Assembly: GCA_050248955.1 (NCBI GenBank)
Contig: JBFWRK010000023.1
Location: 1 to 64,000, forward strand
Length of the DNA: 64,000 nucleotides
Source: JBFWRK01 sp050248955
GTDB lineage: Bacteria > Actinomycetota > Acidimicrobiia > Acidimicrobiales > Ilumatobacteraceae
Reading direction: 5' to 3'
Under the pieces are notes generated by a model that saw nothing but the letters and a program-made list of their open reading frames with translations, was not told the origin of the DNA and searched no databases. Made by a program: the position numbers and the translations under genes. Positions 1-7,488 of this stretch are shown piece after piece. Within the stretch, counting starts at the first letter, position 1. Each line of letters begins with the position of its first letter.

Positions 1-71
1 ATGATCGGAACCGACTTGGCGTCGTTCACGATCACCGCCCGAGGCGGCCACCTCGCGGATCTACCTACTCA

Positions 72-110
72 CCACCGCGAGGACTTTTCCTGGCCACCAG
101 CGAGGACTTT
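72..110. repeat. Imperfect direct repeat of about 17 bp
   Basis: Positions 72-88 (CCACCGCGAGGACTTTT) and 94-110 (CCACCAGCGAGGACTTT) are near-identical copies 22 bp apart. They lie where the acetyl-CoA-binding part of the neighbouring GNAT remnant should be, so the duplication may be part of how that gene was broken. Confidence 0.6.
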
Positions 111-114
111 GACA

Positions 115-415
115 TGGCCATGGACACTCGTGCGCGATCGCGACGCCCAGTCTTGCGAGCAGGGCGATCGGTTGCCGGATAACGCCCGGCGCTCTTGCGA
201 AGCCGAGCGGGCGCGCCGGCCGCTGTTGTGCTCGCCCGCCATGCACGAAGCGTAGTAGGCGACGACCTCCTGGTTTCCCGGTTGCGTGACGACGAGGACC
301 TTGGTCGTGCCCATCGCGTTCGCTTGACGCGCGTAGTCCTGCAGCCATCGGGTCTGCTCTTCCGAACTGCATTCGAACTGCTCGAGGCGGTCCGTCGGTT
401 CGAACAGTCGCGGCG
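115..415 (-). pseudogene. Remnant of a GNAT-family acetyltransferase (toxin-like), frameshifted
   Basis: Read on the minus strand, one frame (about 410 to 220) gives LFEPTDRLEQFECSSEEQTR followed by a WLQDYARQ and a GNQEVVAYYA segment, which is how GNAT toxins of the TacT/AtaT type begin. The continuation (APGVIRQPIALLARLGVAIA) is found in a different frame (about 210 to 130). Just beyond it the expected Q/R-x-x-G-x-G/A loop is absent and is replaced by a short direct repeat. No ATG or GTG start with a ribosome binding site is visible upstream and no antitoxin gene was recognised next to it. I infer a decayed gene with at least one frameshift and a lost 3' half. The alternative is that these are chance peptides in a non-coding stretch, but the order and spacing of the motifs argue against it. 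Bases 436-518 hold nothing I can support. Confidence 0.5.
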
Positions 416-518
416 CTCGTAGCGGTTGGTCACTCGGAGAAGGGCGTAGGACGTGCCATCAGCTCGCGCACCGTGGAGGGTGCGCGCAGGCTGTACACGG
501 CGAGTCACCGCTCCGAGG

Positions 519-797
519 TCAGGCGGGCGCTGCGCCTGCGTTCTCGCCTCCCACCTCATCGGTGCTCGCCGTCGACACGGCGGATCCGCCGGCCGCCTCG
601 ATCGCGGCGACGAGGCTCGCCGACGGTGGGCCGGCATCGATCGCACCCGCGACGGCGCTGCTGATCTCGCCGCCCTCGGTGGGTGCCGGTCCGGCGTCGC
701 TCGGACCGGGCTGAGCTGACTCGGAACCCGTCGACCGGTCGGCCTGACCGACGGGCGTGCGGACCCCGTCCTCGTCGAACTCGAACGTCACGCGCAT
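519..797 (-). CDS. Small acidic protein of unknown function, last gene of the protease cassette
   Basis: This 92-residue protein is not one I recognise. Its first 18 residues (MRVTFEFDEDGVRTPVGQ) could form a beta hairpin. The rest is an Ala/Gly/Ser/Glu-rich tail, probably disordered. It has no Cys, Lys, His, Trp or Tyr and about 14 acidic against 3 basic residues, so it is strongly acidic; no signal peptide or membrane segment is present. The ATG follows a GAGCGGAG-like site and lies 13 nt after the stop of the W-rich domain protein, so the two are probably co-transcribed with the protease. It could be a substrate, a regulator or a precursor peptide; nothing in the sequence decides between these. 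Confidence 0.6.
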   Translation of the reverse strand: MRVTFEFDEDGVRTPVGQADRSTGSESAQPGPSDAGPAPTEGGEISSAVAGAIDAGPPSASLVAAIEAAGGSAVSTASTDEVGGENAGAAPA

Positions 798-810
798 CGT
801 GCTGCTCCGC

Positions 811-1065
811 TCAGTTGAGCACCGCGTAGCGGCCCTCGAAGTTGACGGTGCTCGCCGTGAGGTTCTTCACGGTGAGCCAGTACGTCACATAGGCGGCAGT
901 GGCGCGCTCGACCTGGACGTCCCATTCGAGCTCCGGCCCACCTGGTATCGGGGTCGTCGGCATCATGTACCAGACCACGTGCCACTGCTGGGGCCAGTTG
1001 AACGTGAACCACCGCTTCGTCTGGTTGGGTGAGAGCGACCCTGTGAACTGCACTGCGACTCGCAT
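811..1065 (-). CDS. Free-standing copy of the C-terminal domain of the neighbouring subtilase
   Basis: This 84-residue protein is Trp/aromatic-rich, with core motifs WFTFNWPQQWHVVW, MPTTPIPGGP, TYWLTVKNLT and RYAVL. It aligns end to end with the last ~82 residues of the protease at 1109-2863, where the same motifs read WFTFRWPAHWHVVW, VPTTPVPGAP, TYWICITNLT and RYAVL; by eye about half of the positions are identical. The start at 1065 is chosen over an in-frame start at 1155 because an AAGGAG site precedes it and because homology to the protease domain begins there. It has no signal peptide. The gap to the protease stop is 43 nt, so it is probably in the same operon. The family is unrecognised; an all-beta binding domain is a guess from the alternating hydrophobic pattern. 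Confidence 0.8.
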   Translation of the reverse strand: MRVAVQFTGSLSPNQTKRWFTFNWPQQWHVVWYMMPTTPIPGGPELEWDVQVERATAAYVTYWLTVKNLTASTVNFEGRYAVLN

Positions 1066-1108
1066 CTTCTCGTCGGTCTCCTTGTGTCGTGGGCTTTCCC
1101 GGGTGTCG

Positions 1109-2863
1109 TCACCAGCCGAGGACGGCGTAGCGGGCTTCGATCTCGACCGCTGCACCGGTCAGGTTCGTGATGCAGATCCAGTAGGTGGCGTAGGTGTCGC
1201 TCGCCCGCTCGATGCGCACCCGCCAGCTGATCTGCGGCGCGCCCGGTACCGGGGTCGTCGGCACCACCGTCCAGACGACGTGCCAGTGGGCCGGCCAGCG
1301 GAAGGTGAACCAGCACTGCGTCTGACGTGCCGCAACCGAGCCACGGAACTGGACTCCCGTCCACGGGGTCACCTGTGGTGTCGCGGCCGCGATCAAGGAG
1401 CGGAGGTTCGGGCGGTTGCCGATGCGTTGCGACGCCGGTCGACCAGCGGTGTCCTGCTGCGGCGAGCCGCTCGCTCGGAGGAGCTCTCTCGCTCTCGACG
1501 GGCTCAGCGGGATCCGGCCCCGGGCGCGCAGGACACCCTGCACGCAGGCGATCGCACCGACGACGATCGGCGAGGCGCTCGACGTGCCGCTGAACGTGTC
1601 CGTGTACCAGAGGTCGGAGTCGGTCCCGCCCTGCAGGTTCCCGTAGCCCGTCGTCACGACCTCGCGACCCCACCCCTGGGCGTCGACCCTCGCGCCGTAG
1701 TTGGAGTAGTCGAGCCGTGAGCGATCGGTGCCCCAGTTCCCCGACGGAGGCGCACCTGCACCGACCACGACCGCGCCACTCGACGGGTTGTTCGGGTTGA
1801 ACGGGTTCGTCCACGACGTCGGGAAGCCTGCCGGTCGCACGCCGTAGATCGCGTCGTCGAGGTTCTGGAACCCGTTGCCTGCCGCCTCGACCACGATGAT
1901 CCCCTTGTTGACCGCATAGCGGATGGCGGCGAAGTCATCCGGCCACCACTCGATCGCGATGTAGCCCATCTGCCCCTGTGGCGGGCTCGGCGTGTTCGGG
2001 CCGCCGCGGTGGATCTCGAGCAGGATGATGTCGCCCGGTCCCAGGCGGTCGGCGGCGGAGCGAATCGCCGTGGCCGACGCGACCGAGAACGCCGACGCGC
2101 TGATCACGGCGTCGGGCGCGATGCCGGTCACGCCGAGCGTGTTCCGATCGCCGCTGATCTCACCGAGCACCGCGGTGCCGTGGTTGGTGTCGGTTGATCC
2201 GGTTCCAGCAACGACGCCACCCTGGTTCTGGCGCAGGTCCTCGTGCGTGAACCGCCATCCCCACTCGCAGTCGATGATCCGCACACCGGCCCCGCCGCCA
2301 CCGGAGAGCGTCCAGGCGTACCGAGCATCGATGCCGCCCGGCGCGGCATCGAGGTAGCCCTGCCGGTTCGTGAAGTCGGGCGTGGCCGGCGGCGCGTCGC
2401 CCGCCAGTGGCGTCATGTCGTTGAGCGCCGCCGCCTGCTCGTCGACGATTACGGGCGGCTCGCTCGGCGGCTTGACGTAGGCGCCGTCCACGATCTCCTG
2501 GGCGTTCAGTCTGCTCGCGAGCGCATCGAGGCGATCGTCCGGCGCGTCGACGGCGTAGAACGCCCACAGCGGCGGGCCTTCCGCCACGCCGGGGCTCATC
2601 GATGCGGCGACCTCCGCACGCACCCGCTCCTCGGGCCCGAACAGCGGCGTCATCACGACGCCCTCGTCGCGGAGCAGCTGGTCGAGTGACGTGACGTCGA
2701 AGCCCGCCGCCGAGGAGACGCCGGCCGCGCCGGAGCGGAGCTCGGCATCCGGCCTCGTGACGACGATCAGCTCCCGCGGGCTCGACGGGCCCGTCGACGG
2801 ATCGGACGGCCCGCTCGGAGCCGCTCGCGGTCGCCGCTGGGGGGACCTCGATCGTGTGGCCAT
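1109..2863 (-). CDS. Subtilisin-like serine protease (S8) with propeptide-like and W-rich C-terminal domains
   Basis: The 584-residue protein has three parts. Residues ~30-135 are propeptide-like (ELIVVTRPDAELRSG to YVKPPSEPP). Residues ~165-480 are an S8 catalytic domain with Asp198 (RIIDCEWGW), His228 (TNHGTAVLGE), oxyanion Asn330 (EAAGN) and Ser428 (SGTSSASP). Residues ~500-584 are a W-rich domain that is also encoded alone at 811-1065. The Asp context DxExGW...HEDL differs from the usual D-T/S-G and, with LLEIHRGGP and EWWPDDFAAIRYAV, marks a distinct S8 subgroup. The N-terminus is Arg/Ser/Pro-rich without a hydrophobic segment, so unlike most subtilases it does not look secreted by Sec. 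It is flanked by paralogues of its first and third parts, which suggests trans-acting control of its activity (inference). Confidence 0.93.
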   Translation of the reverse strand: MATRSRSPQRRPRAAPSGPSDPSTGPSSPRELIVVTRPDAELRSGAAGVSSAAGFDVTSLDQLLRDEGVVMTPLFGPEERVRAEVAASMSPGVAEGPPLWAFYAVDAPDDRLDALASRLNAQEIVDGAYVKPPSEPPVIVDEQAAALNDMTPLAGDAPPATPDFTNRQGYLDAAPGGIDARYAWTLSGGGGAGVRIIDCEWGWRFTHEDLRQNQGGVVAGTGSTDTNHGTAVLGEISGDRNTLGVTGIAPDAVISASAFSVASATAIRSAADRLGPGDIILLEIHRGGPNTPSPPQGQMGYIAIEWWPDDFAAIRYAVNKGIIVVEAAGNGFQNLDDAIYGVRPAGFPTSWTNPFNPNNPSSGAVVVGAGAPPSGNWGTDRSRLDYSNYGARVDAQGWGREVVTTGYGNLQGGTDSDLWYTDTFSGTSSASPIVVGAIACVQGVLRARGRIPLSPSRARELLRASGSPQQDTAGRPASQRIGNRPNLRSLIAAATPQVTPWTGVQFRGSVAARQTQCWFTFRWPAHWHVVWTVVPTTPVPGAPQISWRVRIERASDTYATYWICITNLTGAAVEIEARYAVLGW

Positions 2864-2899
2864 GTCGGCCTCGCTCTCGTTCGGAGTATCAGGCGAGAT

Positions 2900-3199
2900 C
2901 TACGGAGCCTCGCCAAGGGGTTTGGCATACGCAGCTTCGACACCTGGCCACGACCGGATGCGGGCAGCAAGACGTTCGGCGTCCTGGCCAGACGATGAGG
3001 CCACGGTGAAGTAGCACCGGAGGGAGGAATCGTCGGTATCGGGATGGAGCGGCTCGAGCCGGAGTCCGGCGATGCGGAGCAACTCGATCAGCTCCTCGGT
3101 CTCGGGTCGACGCGCTCCACCTGCAGCAACGCTCATGGCTGTCGGAGCGTCGAGCACGACGATGACTTCGTCGGAACGAGCGGAGGAAGTAGCGCACAT
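2900..3199 (-). CDS. Free-standing protease-propeptide-like protein (I9-like), candidate trans inhibitor
   Basis: This 99-residue protein resembles residues ~30-135 of the protease encoded 37 nt downstream. The shared landmarks are EVIVVLDAP / ELIVVTRPD at the start, a middle helix with ETEELIELLR / DVTSLDQLLRDEG, a strand RCYFTVAS / LWAFYAVDA, a helix AERLAARI / LDALASRL, and the ending EAAYAKPLGEAP / DGAYVKPPSEPP. That strand-helix-strand order is typical of inhibitor-I9 subtilase propeptides. The start at 3199 is chosen because AAGGAAGGTGG lies 11-12 nt upstream; an in-frame ATG at 3253 would add 18 residues but has no such site. No signal peptide is present. Free-standing I9 proteins are known to inhibit or fold subtilases in trans; that role here is inferred. 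Confidence 0.72.
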   Translation of the reverse strand: MCATSSARSDEVIVVLDAPTAMSVAAGGARRPETEELIELLRIAGLRLEPLHPDTDDSSLRCYFTVASSSGQDAERLAARIRSWPGVEAAYAKPLGEAP

Positions 3200-3438
3200 C
3201 AGTGCAATCGCCCACCTTCCTTTCTCTGCAACCCCACTGTCGCCGACCGTCATTCGACAGCCGGCACGAAGCCCCAGTGCTGTTCATACAACTGATCGCG
3301 CGCGATGTCCAGATCCCGGATTCGTCCCGCACCTACCACAAGTTCGAGGCCTGCTCGGCGTGCCCCGAACGATGCCGTCACGAGACGTTGTTCGCCCGCT
3401 GACCGCGATCCCGCCGGCGGCGCGGCATCCTGACGTGC

Positions 3439-4278
3439 ATGACGCGCGTGGATGGTGCCGAGACCCCTCGGAACGACGAATGGCGGGCGGTGTCGGCGCA
3501 CCTCGAGGCGAAGATCGTCGACGAAGCGGACATCGCGCTGGCGATCGGCGTCGCCAGCGACTACGAGCGCCACGCGGAGCAACTCGTCGTCGCGCTCGAC
3601 GGCGCGCCACTCGCGGTGCACGAGGTGGCCGCGCCACACCATGGCCGATTGCACATCGTGAAGGCGGTCCCGACCGGTCGCCTCGTCGTCGACTACCGCT
3701 GCACCGTCTCCGGAACGGCGGCACCGCCCGTGCTGTCCGAGCTCGAGTGGTTCCAGTACCTCCGTCCCAGTCGGTACTGCGAGTCCGACCGCCTCGGCCC
3801 CTTCGCCCGGGCGCAGTTCGCCGGGCTCGCCGGCGGCGACCTCCTGGCGAGCATCTCGAGCTGGGTCGGCGTCAACGTCGGCTACGTCCCGGGCTCCTCC
3901 CGGCCGATCGACGGTGCCGTTGCGACGCTGCTCGGCCGCGAGGGGGTGTGTCGTGACTTCGCCCATCTTGCGGTCGCGCTCCTGCGAGCGAACGGCATCC
4001 CGGCCCGGGTCGTCTCGGTGTACGCGCCCGGACTCGTGCCGATGGACTTCCATGCCGTCATCGAGGCGTGCATCGACGACCAGTGGCGCGTCCTCGATCC
4101 CACGTGCCTGGCGCCGCGTGGGTCCATGGTTCGCATCGCGACGGGAGCCGACGCTGCCGACACCGCCTTCCTCACGAACCTCCGCGGCGGGCTCGAGCTC
4201 ACCGGGATGGAAGTCACGGCAGTCGTGTCACCGGCGCTGCCGCTCGACGACATCGGCGACCTCGTCCACCTCGGCTGA
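3439..4278 (+). CDS. Transglutaminase-like cysteine peptidase family protein
   Basis: The 279-residue protein has an N-terminal beta-rich region (residues ~25-95) followed by a transglutaminase-like core. The catalytic triad is readable as Cys171 (GREGVCRDFAHLAV), His205 (MDFHAVIEAC) and Asp220 (WRVLDPT). The N-terminal arrangement matches bacterial transglutaminase N-terminal domains that precede a papain-like core. The substrate is unknown; members act as proteases or amide-bond-rearranging enzymes. It has no signal peptide and is therefore likely cytoplasmic. It stands alone, divergent from the protease cassette, and its 3' end overlaps the convergent cysteine synthase-like gene by 51 nt. 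A second transglutaminase lies at 40893-41828 in an ATP-grasp/alpha-E cluster. Confidence 0.9.
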   Translation: MTRVDGAETPRNDEWRAVSAHLEAKIVDEADIALAIGVASDYERHAEQLVVALDGAPLAVHEVAAPHHGRLHIVKAVPTGRLVVDYRCTVSGTAAPPVLSELEWFQYLRPSRYCESDRLGPFARAQFAGLAGGDLLASISSWVGVNVGYVPGSSRPIDGAVATLLGREGVCRDFAHLAVALLRANGIPARVVSVYAPGLVPMDFHAVIEACIDDQWRVLDPTCLAPRGSMVRIATGADAADTAFLTNLRGGLELTGMEVTAVVSPALPLDDIGDLVHLG

Positions 4279-5232
4279 TCGTGGCGGTGCGGGAGCGGTG
4301 CGGTAGAGATCGCCGTTCAGGTACTTGAGACCCGAGTCGGGTTGGACCGTGACGACCCGGTGGCCGGCGCCGAGGCGGCGGGCGATCCGCAGTGCGGCGA
4401 CGAGGTTCGCCCCGCCGGACGGACCGGTCCAGATCCCCTCGGTCAGCGCCGCGGTGCGCGCCATCGCGAACGCCTCCGCGCTGCTCACCGTCTCGATGCC
4501 GTCCCAGGTCGTCTCGGCGAGCAGTGGCGGGATGAACCCCACGCCGCCACCCTCGATCCGGTGGGTGCCGGCGGGTCGACCGGAGATCACCGCCGACTCC
4601 TCCGGCTCGACGACCACGCACTGGATGTCCGGCATCGCCGCCCGCAACGCACCGGTCGTCCCGGCGAAGCAGCCGCCGACCCCCACGTAGATGCAGCACG
4701 CGTCGATCCGCCCGATGCCCTGGCGGAGGATCTCCTCGCCGATCTGCCGGTAGCCGTCGAGCGCATCGCGGTTGTTGAACTGATCGGTCGCGAAGCCCTG
4801 CACCTCGGCGACGATCTCGTTCGCCCGCTCCCGCATCCGTGGGATCAGCGTCGGCGTGATCCCCTCCGGGCTGTCGATCAGGTCGAGTCGAGCGCCGAAC
4901 GCAGCCATGGTGGCGAGCTTCTCGGCTGCGAAGGCGGTCGACGAAACGATCCGCAACGGGTAGCCCTTCACGGAGCACACGAGCGCGAGCGAGCTGCCGG
5001 TCGAGCCACCGGTGTACTCGACGACCGTCTGCCCCGGTTGCAGCCGCCCGTCGCGCTCCGCACCCTCGATCATCGCGAGGGCCATGCGGTCCTTGTACGA
5101 GCCCGTCGGGTTCGCAGCCTCGAGCTTGACCCACACCTCGGCGTCGTCAAAGCCGGTCAGGGTGGAGAGGCGAACCAGCGGCGTGCCGCCGATGCCCGCG
5201 AGCACACCGGGACGATCGATCACCCACGGCAC
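4228..5232 (-). CDS. PLP-dependent cysteine synthase family enzyme
   Basis: Fold-type II PLP enzyme of 334 residues. Lys47 in NPTGSYKDRMA is the predicted Schiff-base lysine, EYTGGSTGSSLA is the phosphate-binding loop and GPSGGANLVAA closes the C-terminal part. The protein begins as the family does (GVLAGIGGTPLVRLSTL). It probably makes cysteine or a related beta-substituted alanine from O-acetylserine or O-phosphoserine, but the acceptor cannot be read from sequence. The GTG at 5232 is chosen because homology starts there; a GTG at 5223 is equally possible and neither has a good ribosome binding site. The C-terminus overlaps the transglutaminase-like gene by 51 nt, and the 5' end faces the methyltransferase gene 90 nt away. 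Confidence 0.88.
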   Translation of the reverse strand: MPWVIDRPGVLAGIGGTPLVRLSTLTGFDDAEVWVKLEAANPTGSYKDRMALAMIEGAERDGRLQPGQTVVEYTGGSTGSSLALVCSVKGYPLRIVSSTAFAAEKLATMAAFGARLDLIDSPEGITPTLIPRMRERANEIVAEVQGFATDQFNNRDALDGYRQIGEEILRQGIGRIDACCIYVGVGGCFAGTTGALRAAMPDIQCVVVEPEESAVISGRPAGTHRIEGGGVGFIPPLLAETTWDGIETVSSAEAFAMARTAALTEGIWTGPSGGANLVAALRIARRLGAGHRVVTVQPDSGLKYLNGDLYRTAPAPPRSAEVDEVADVVERQRR

Positions 5233-5310
5233 GGTAGTGCCAGCCGTGACATGGCCTCGACTGGTCTCCGCGGTCCGGCTGCCACAGGTCCACGGCCATG
5301 TCGCGTCTCC

Positions 5311-5316
5311 TACGCT
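5311..5316 (+). promoter_or_regulatory. -10 box of a probably leaderless methyltransferase transcript
   Basis: TACGCT lies 6 nt before the GTG at 5323, with no ribosome binding site between them, which fits leaderless transcription as seen at many other genes in this window. Confidence 0.5.
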
Positions 5317-5322
5317 CAGACT

Positions 5323-6105
5323 GTGGCAGCGCGATCGGTGACGTTCGGACGGATCGCCGAGCGGTACGAGGAGGCGCGCGGCGGGATCCGCCGTGGTGAG
5401 CAGTTGGCAGCCGCGATCGTGCCGTGGCTCTCGCCCGGCGGTCGCGTGCTCGACGTCGGCGCCGGAACGGGCGTCGTGAGTGCCGCGCTCGCTGCCGCCG
5501 GCCACCAGGTGACGCCGGTCGACCTGACACCGGAGATGCTCCGCAAGGCAGAGCGGCGGTTCCCGGGCGGCTGCGTGCTCGCCGACGCGGCACGGTTGCC
5601 CGTCGCGTCGGCGTCGGTCGACGCGGTCACCTTCGTCTGGGTCCTCCACCACGTCGGCGATCCTGTCGCCGCGCTCGACGAGGCGCGCCGCGTGCTCCGT
5701 CTCGCCGGTCGCGTCATCCACGTGTCCGGTCTCGCCGCCGAGGCATCCGACGATCCGATCCATGACGTGCACCGGCGGCTCAACCAAGCGCTACGTCCGG
5801 AGCTCGTCGCGGCGAGCATCGACGTAGAGGCGCTCGGCGAGCGCGCTGGTCTACGCGTCGTCGGCCGGAGCTCGTCGACGATGACCTTCGACACCTCGCC
5901 TGCCGACGCTGCCAAGCATCTGGAGGACCGCATGTACGCGCATCTCTGGGACCTCGACGACGTGACCTGGGCGACGATCGTGCAGCCGGCGATCGACGAG
6001 CTCCGGTCGTTGCCCGATCCGCAGCAGGTCCGGCGTCGGATCGCTCACCATCCCGTGGTCGTGATGGAGCCGATCATCGCGCCGGCGGCAGCTCCCCGGA
6101 GCTGA
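5323..6105 (+). CDS. Class I SAM-dependent methyltransferase
   Basis: The 260-residue protein has the Rossmann methyltransferase motifs: motif I VLDVGAGTGVVSAAL (residues ~44-58), the acidic end of strand 2 (VTPVDLTPEML), the motif II/III region LADAARLPVASASVDAV, and FVWVLHHVGDP followed by RRVLRLAGRVIHV. This layout is that of ubiE/Methyltransf_11 enzymes acting on small molecules. The acceptor is unknown. The GTG at 5323 (VAARSVTFGRIAERY) is chosen because a TACGCT box lies 6 nt upstream; a GTG at 5338 is possible. It is divergent from the cysteine synthase-like gene and its 3' end overlaps the convergent beta-glucosidase gene by 32 nt. Confidence 0.88.
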   Translation: MAARSVTFGRIAERYEEARGGIRRGEQLAAAIVPWLSPGGRVLDVGAGTGVVSAALAAAGHQVTPVDLTPEMLRKAERRFPGGCVLADAARLPVASASVDAVTFVWVLHHVGDPVAALDEARRVLRLAGRVIHVSGLAAEASDDPIHDVHRRLNQALRPELVAASIDVEALGERAGLRVVGRSSSTMTFDTSPADAAKHLEDRMYAHLWDLDDVTWATIVQPAIDELRSLPDPQQVRRRIAHHPVVVMEPIIAPAAAPRS

Positions 6106-7441
6106 CGAGGTCCGAGTACCACAGCGCACTCCGCTTCGGGATCCGCTCCAGCGTCGCGGGGTCGACCTCGACGATGCCGAACCGGTATCGGTAGCCATGC
6201 GCCCATTCGAAGTTGTCGAGGAGCGACCACACGAAGTAGCCGTCGACCGGCACGCCGTCGGCGATGGCGTCGTGCACCTGCGCGAGGTGGTCGTGGAGGT
6301 ACTCGATCCGATCCAGGTCGTCGATCCGGCCGTCGCGGCGGATGCCGTCCGGCATCGCCGCCCCGTTCTCGCTGATGACGTAGCGCGGGAAGTGGTAGCG
6401 CTCGTGCAAGGTGCGCAGCAGTGAGCCGAACGACGCCGGATCGATCTCCCAGCCCATCGCGGTGCTCGGCGGAGCGGGCAGCTGCCGTTCGCCTTCGAAT
6501 GCGCCGACACGCCGGCACGTGTAGAAGTTCACGCCGAGCAGATCGACCGGACGGGCGATGAGCTCGAGGTCGCCGTCGAGCACTTCGGACCGGTCCCATC
6601 CGAGGCGCTCCGCGGTCGAGGAGGGATACCCGAGGCCGGCGAGCGGCTCGACGTACCAGCGGTTCTCGATGTCGTCGATGATGCGCTGCCGGTCGATGGC
6701 CGCGGGGGAGTCACCGATCCGCTCGGACGGTGTGAAGTTCAGGACGATCCCGACCTTCGCGCCGGGAGCGACGGCGCGCACTCGCTCCATCGCCATGCCG
6801 TGGCCGACGAGCAGATGATGGCTCGCGGCGAGCGAGTCCCGGAGCGAGCTGCGCCCGGGCGCGTGCTCGCCCGTGAGGTAGCCGTGGTTCGCGACGACGA
6901 ACGGCTCGTTGATCGTCGTCCAGTGCTCGACCCGATCGCCGAGCCGGCCCGCCACGATCTCCGCGAAGTCGGCGAACGCCTCGGGCACCTGACGGGTCGG
7001 CCATCCGCCCGCATCCTCGAGCGCCTGCGGCAGGTCCCAGTGGTAGAGCGTCGGGTAGGGCGTGATGTCCGCGGCGAGCAACTCGTCGACGAGCCGGTCG
7101 TAGAAGTCGAGCCCGCGCCCGTTCACCGCGCCGCACCCCGCCGGCAGCACGCGCGGCCAGGAGATCGAGAAACGGTAGGCGCCGAGACCGAGCTCGCGCA
7201 TCAGCTCGACATCGCCGCGCCACCGACCGACGTGGTCGCATGCCGTGGTGCCGTCGGAGCCGTCGGCGATCGTGCCCGGCGTCGCGCAGAAGCGGTCCCA
7301 GATGCTCTCGCCGCGTTCGCCGTCGCCGGCGCCGCCTTCGATCTGGAACGCCGACGTCGCCGAGCCCCACACGAAGCCGGCAGGGAAGCGCCTGCCGGCG
7401 TGCGTGATGGAAGCGCTTGCAGCAATGGGTGTGTCGCGCAC
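6074..7441 (-). CDS. GH1 beta-glucosidase
   Basis: Glycoside hydrolase family 1 enzyme of 455 residues, close to the usual ~450. It hydrolyses beta-linked glucosides (or related beta-glycosides) with retention. The acid/base is Glu179 (TTINEP) and the nucleophile Glu358 (VISENG); other signatures are FVWGSATSAFQIEGG near the N-terminus, YRFSISWPRVLP, and WSLLDNFEWAHGY near the C-terminus. No signal peptide is present, so it is intracellular and would need an imported oligosaccharide; no transporter is next to it. The start is a GTG with GAAGGGA upstream. It is divergent from a LacI-type regulator. One LacI-type operator lies in its promoter spacer and a second inside its codons 7-11, so repression could combine promoter block and roadblock (inference). 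Confidence 0.95.
   Translation of the reverse strand: MRDTPIAASASITHAGRRFPAGFVWGSATSAFQIEGGAGDGERGESIWDRFCATPGTIADGSDGTTACDHVGRWRGDVELMRELGLGAYRFSISWPRVLPAGCGAVNGRGLDFYDRLVDELLAADITPYPTLYHWDLPQALEDAGGWPTRQVPEAFADFAEIVAGRLGDRVEHWTTINEPFVVANHGYLTGEHAPGRSSLRDSLAASHHLLVGHGMAMERVRAVAPGAKVGIVLNFTPSERIGDSPAAIDRQRIIDDIENRWYVEPLAGLGYPSSTAERLGWDRSEVLDGDLELIARPVDLLGVNFYTCRRVGAFEGERQLPAPPSTAMGWEIDPASFGSLLRTLHERYHFPRYVISENGAAMPDGIRRDGRIDDLDRIEYLHDHLAQVHDAIADGVPVDGYFVWSLLDNFEWAHGYRYRFGIVEVDPATLERIPKRSALWYSDLVSSGELPPAR
7409..7422. promoter_or_regulatory. LacI-family operator 2, inside the start of the beta-glucosidase gene
   Basis: GGAAGCGCTTGCAG differs at one base from the operator at 7489-7502 and has the AAGCGCTT core typical of LacI-family sites. 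It is 80 bp from the first site, about 7-8 helical turns, a spacing that permits looping. Confidence 0.7.
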
Positions 7442-7459
7442 CGGCGGATCCCTTCATCG

Positions 7460-7488
7460 TTGACCGTCCGCGAAGTTTCTTCTATCAT
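7460..7488 (+). promoter_or_regulatory. Sigma-70-type promoter of the lacI-type gene
   Basis: TTGACC (7460-7465) and TATCAT (7483-7488) are separated by exactly 17 bp. The predicted start point falls inside the operator at 7489-7502, so the repressor should control its own gene. Confidence 0.72.

Noticed and set aside
3439..4278. Link between the first transglutaminase and the ATP-grasp/alpha-E cluster at 36-42 kb
   Set aside because: It lies 32 kb away with unrelated neighbours and no ATP-grasp gene, so shared function cannot be supported.
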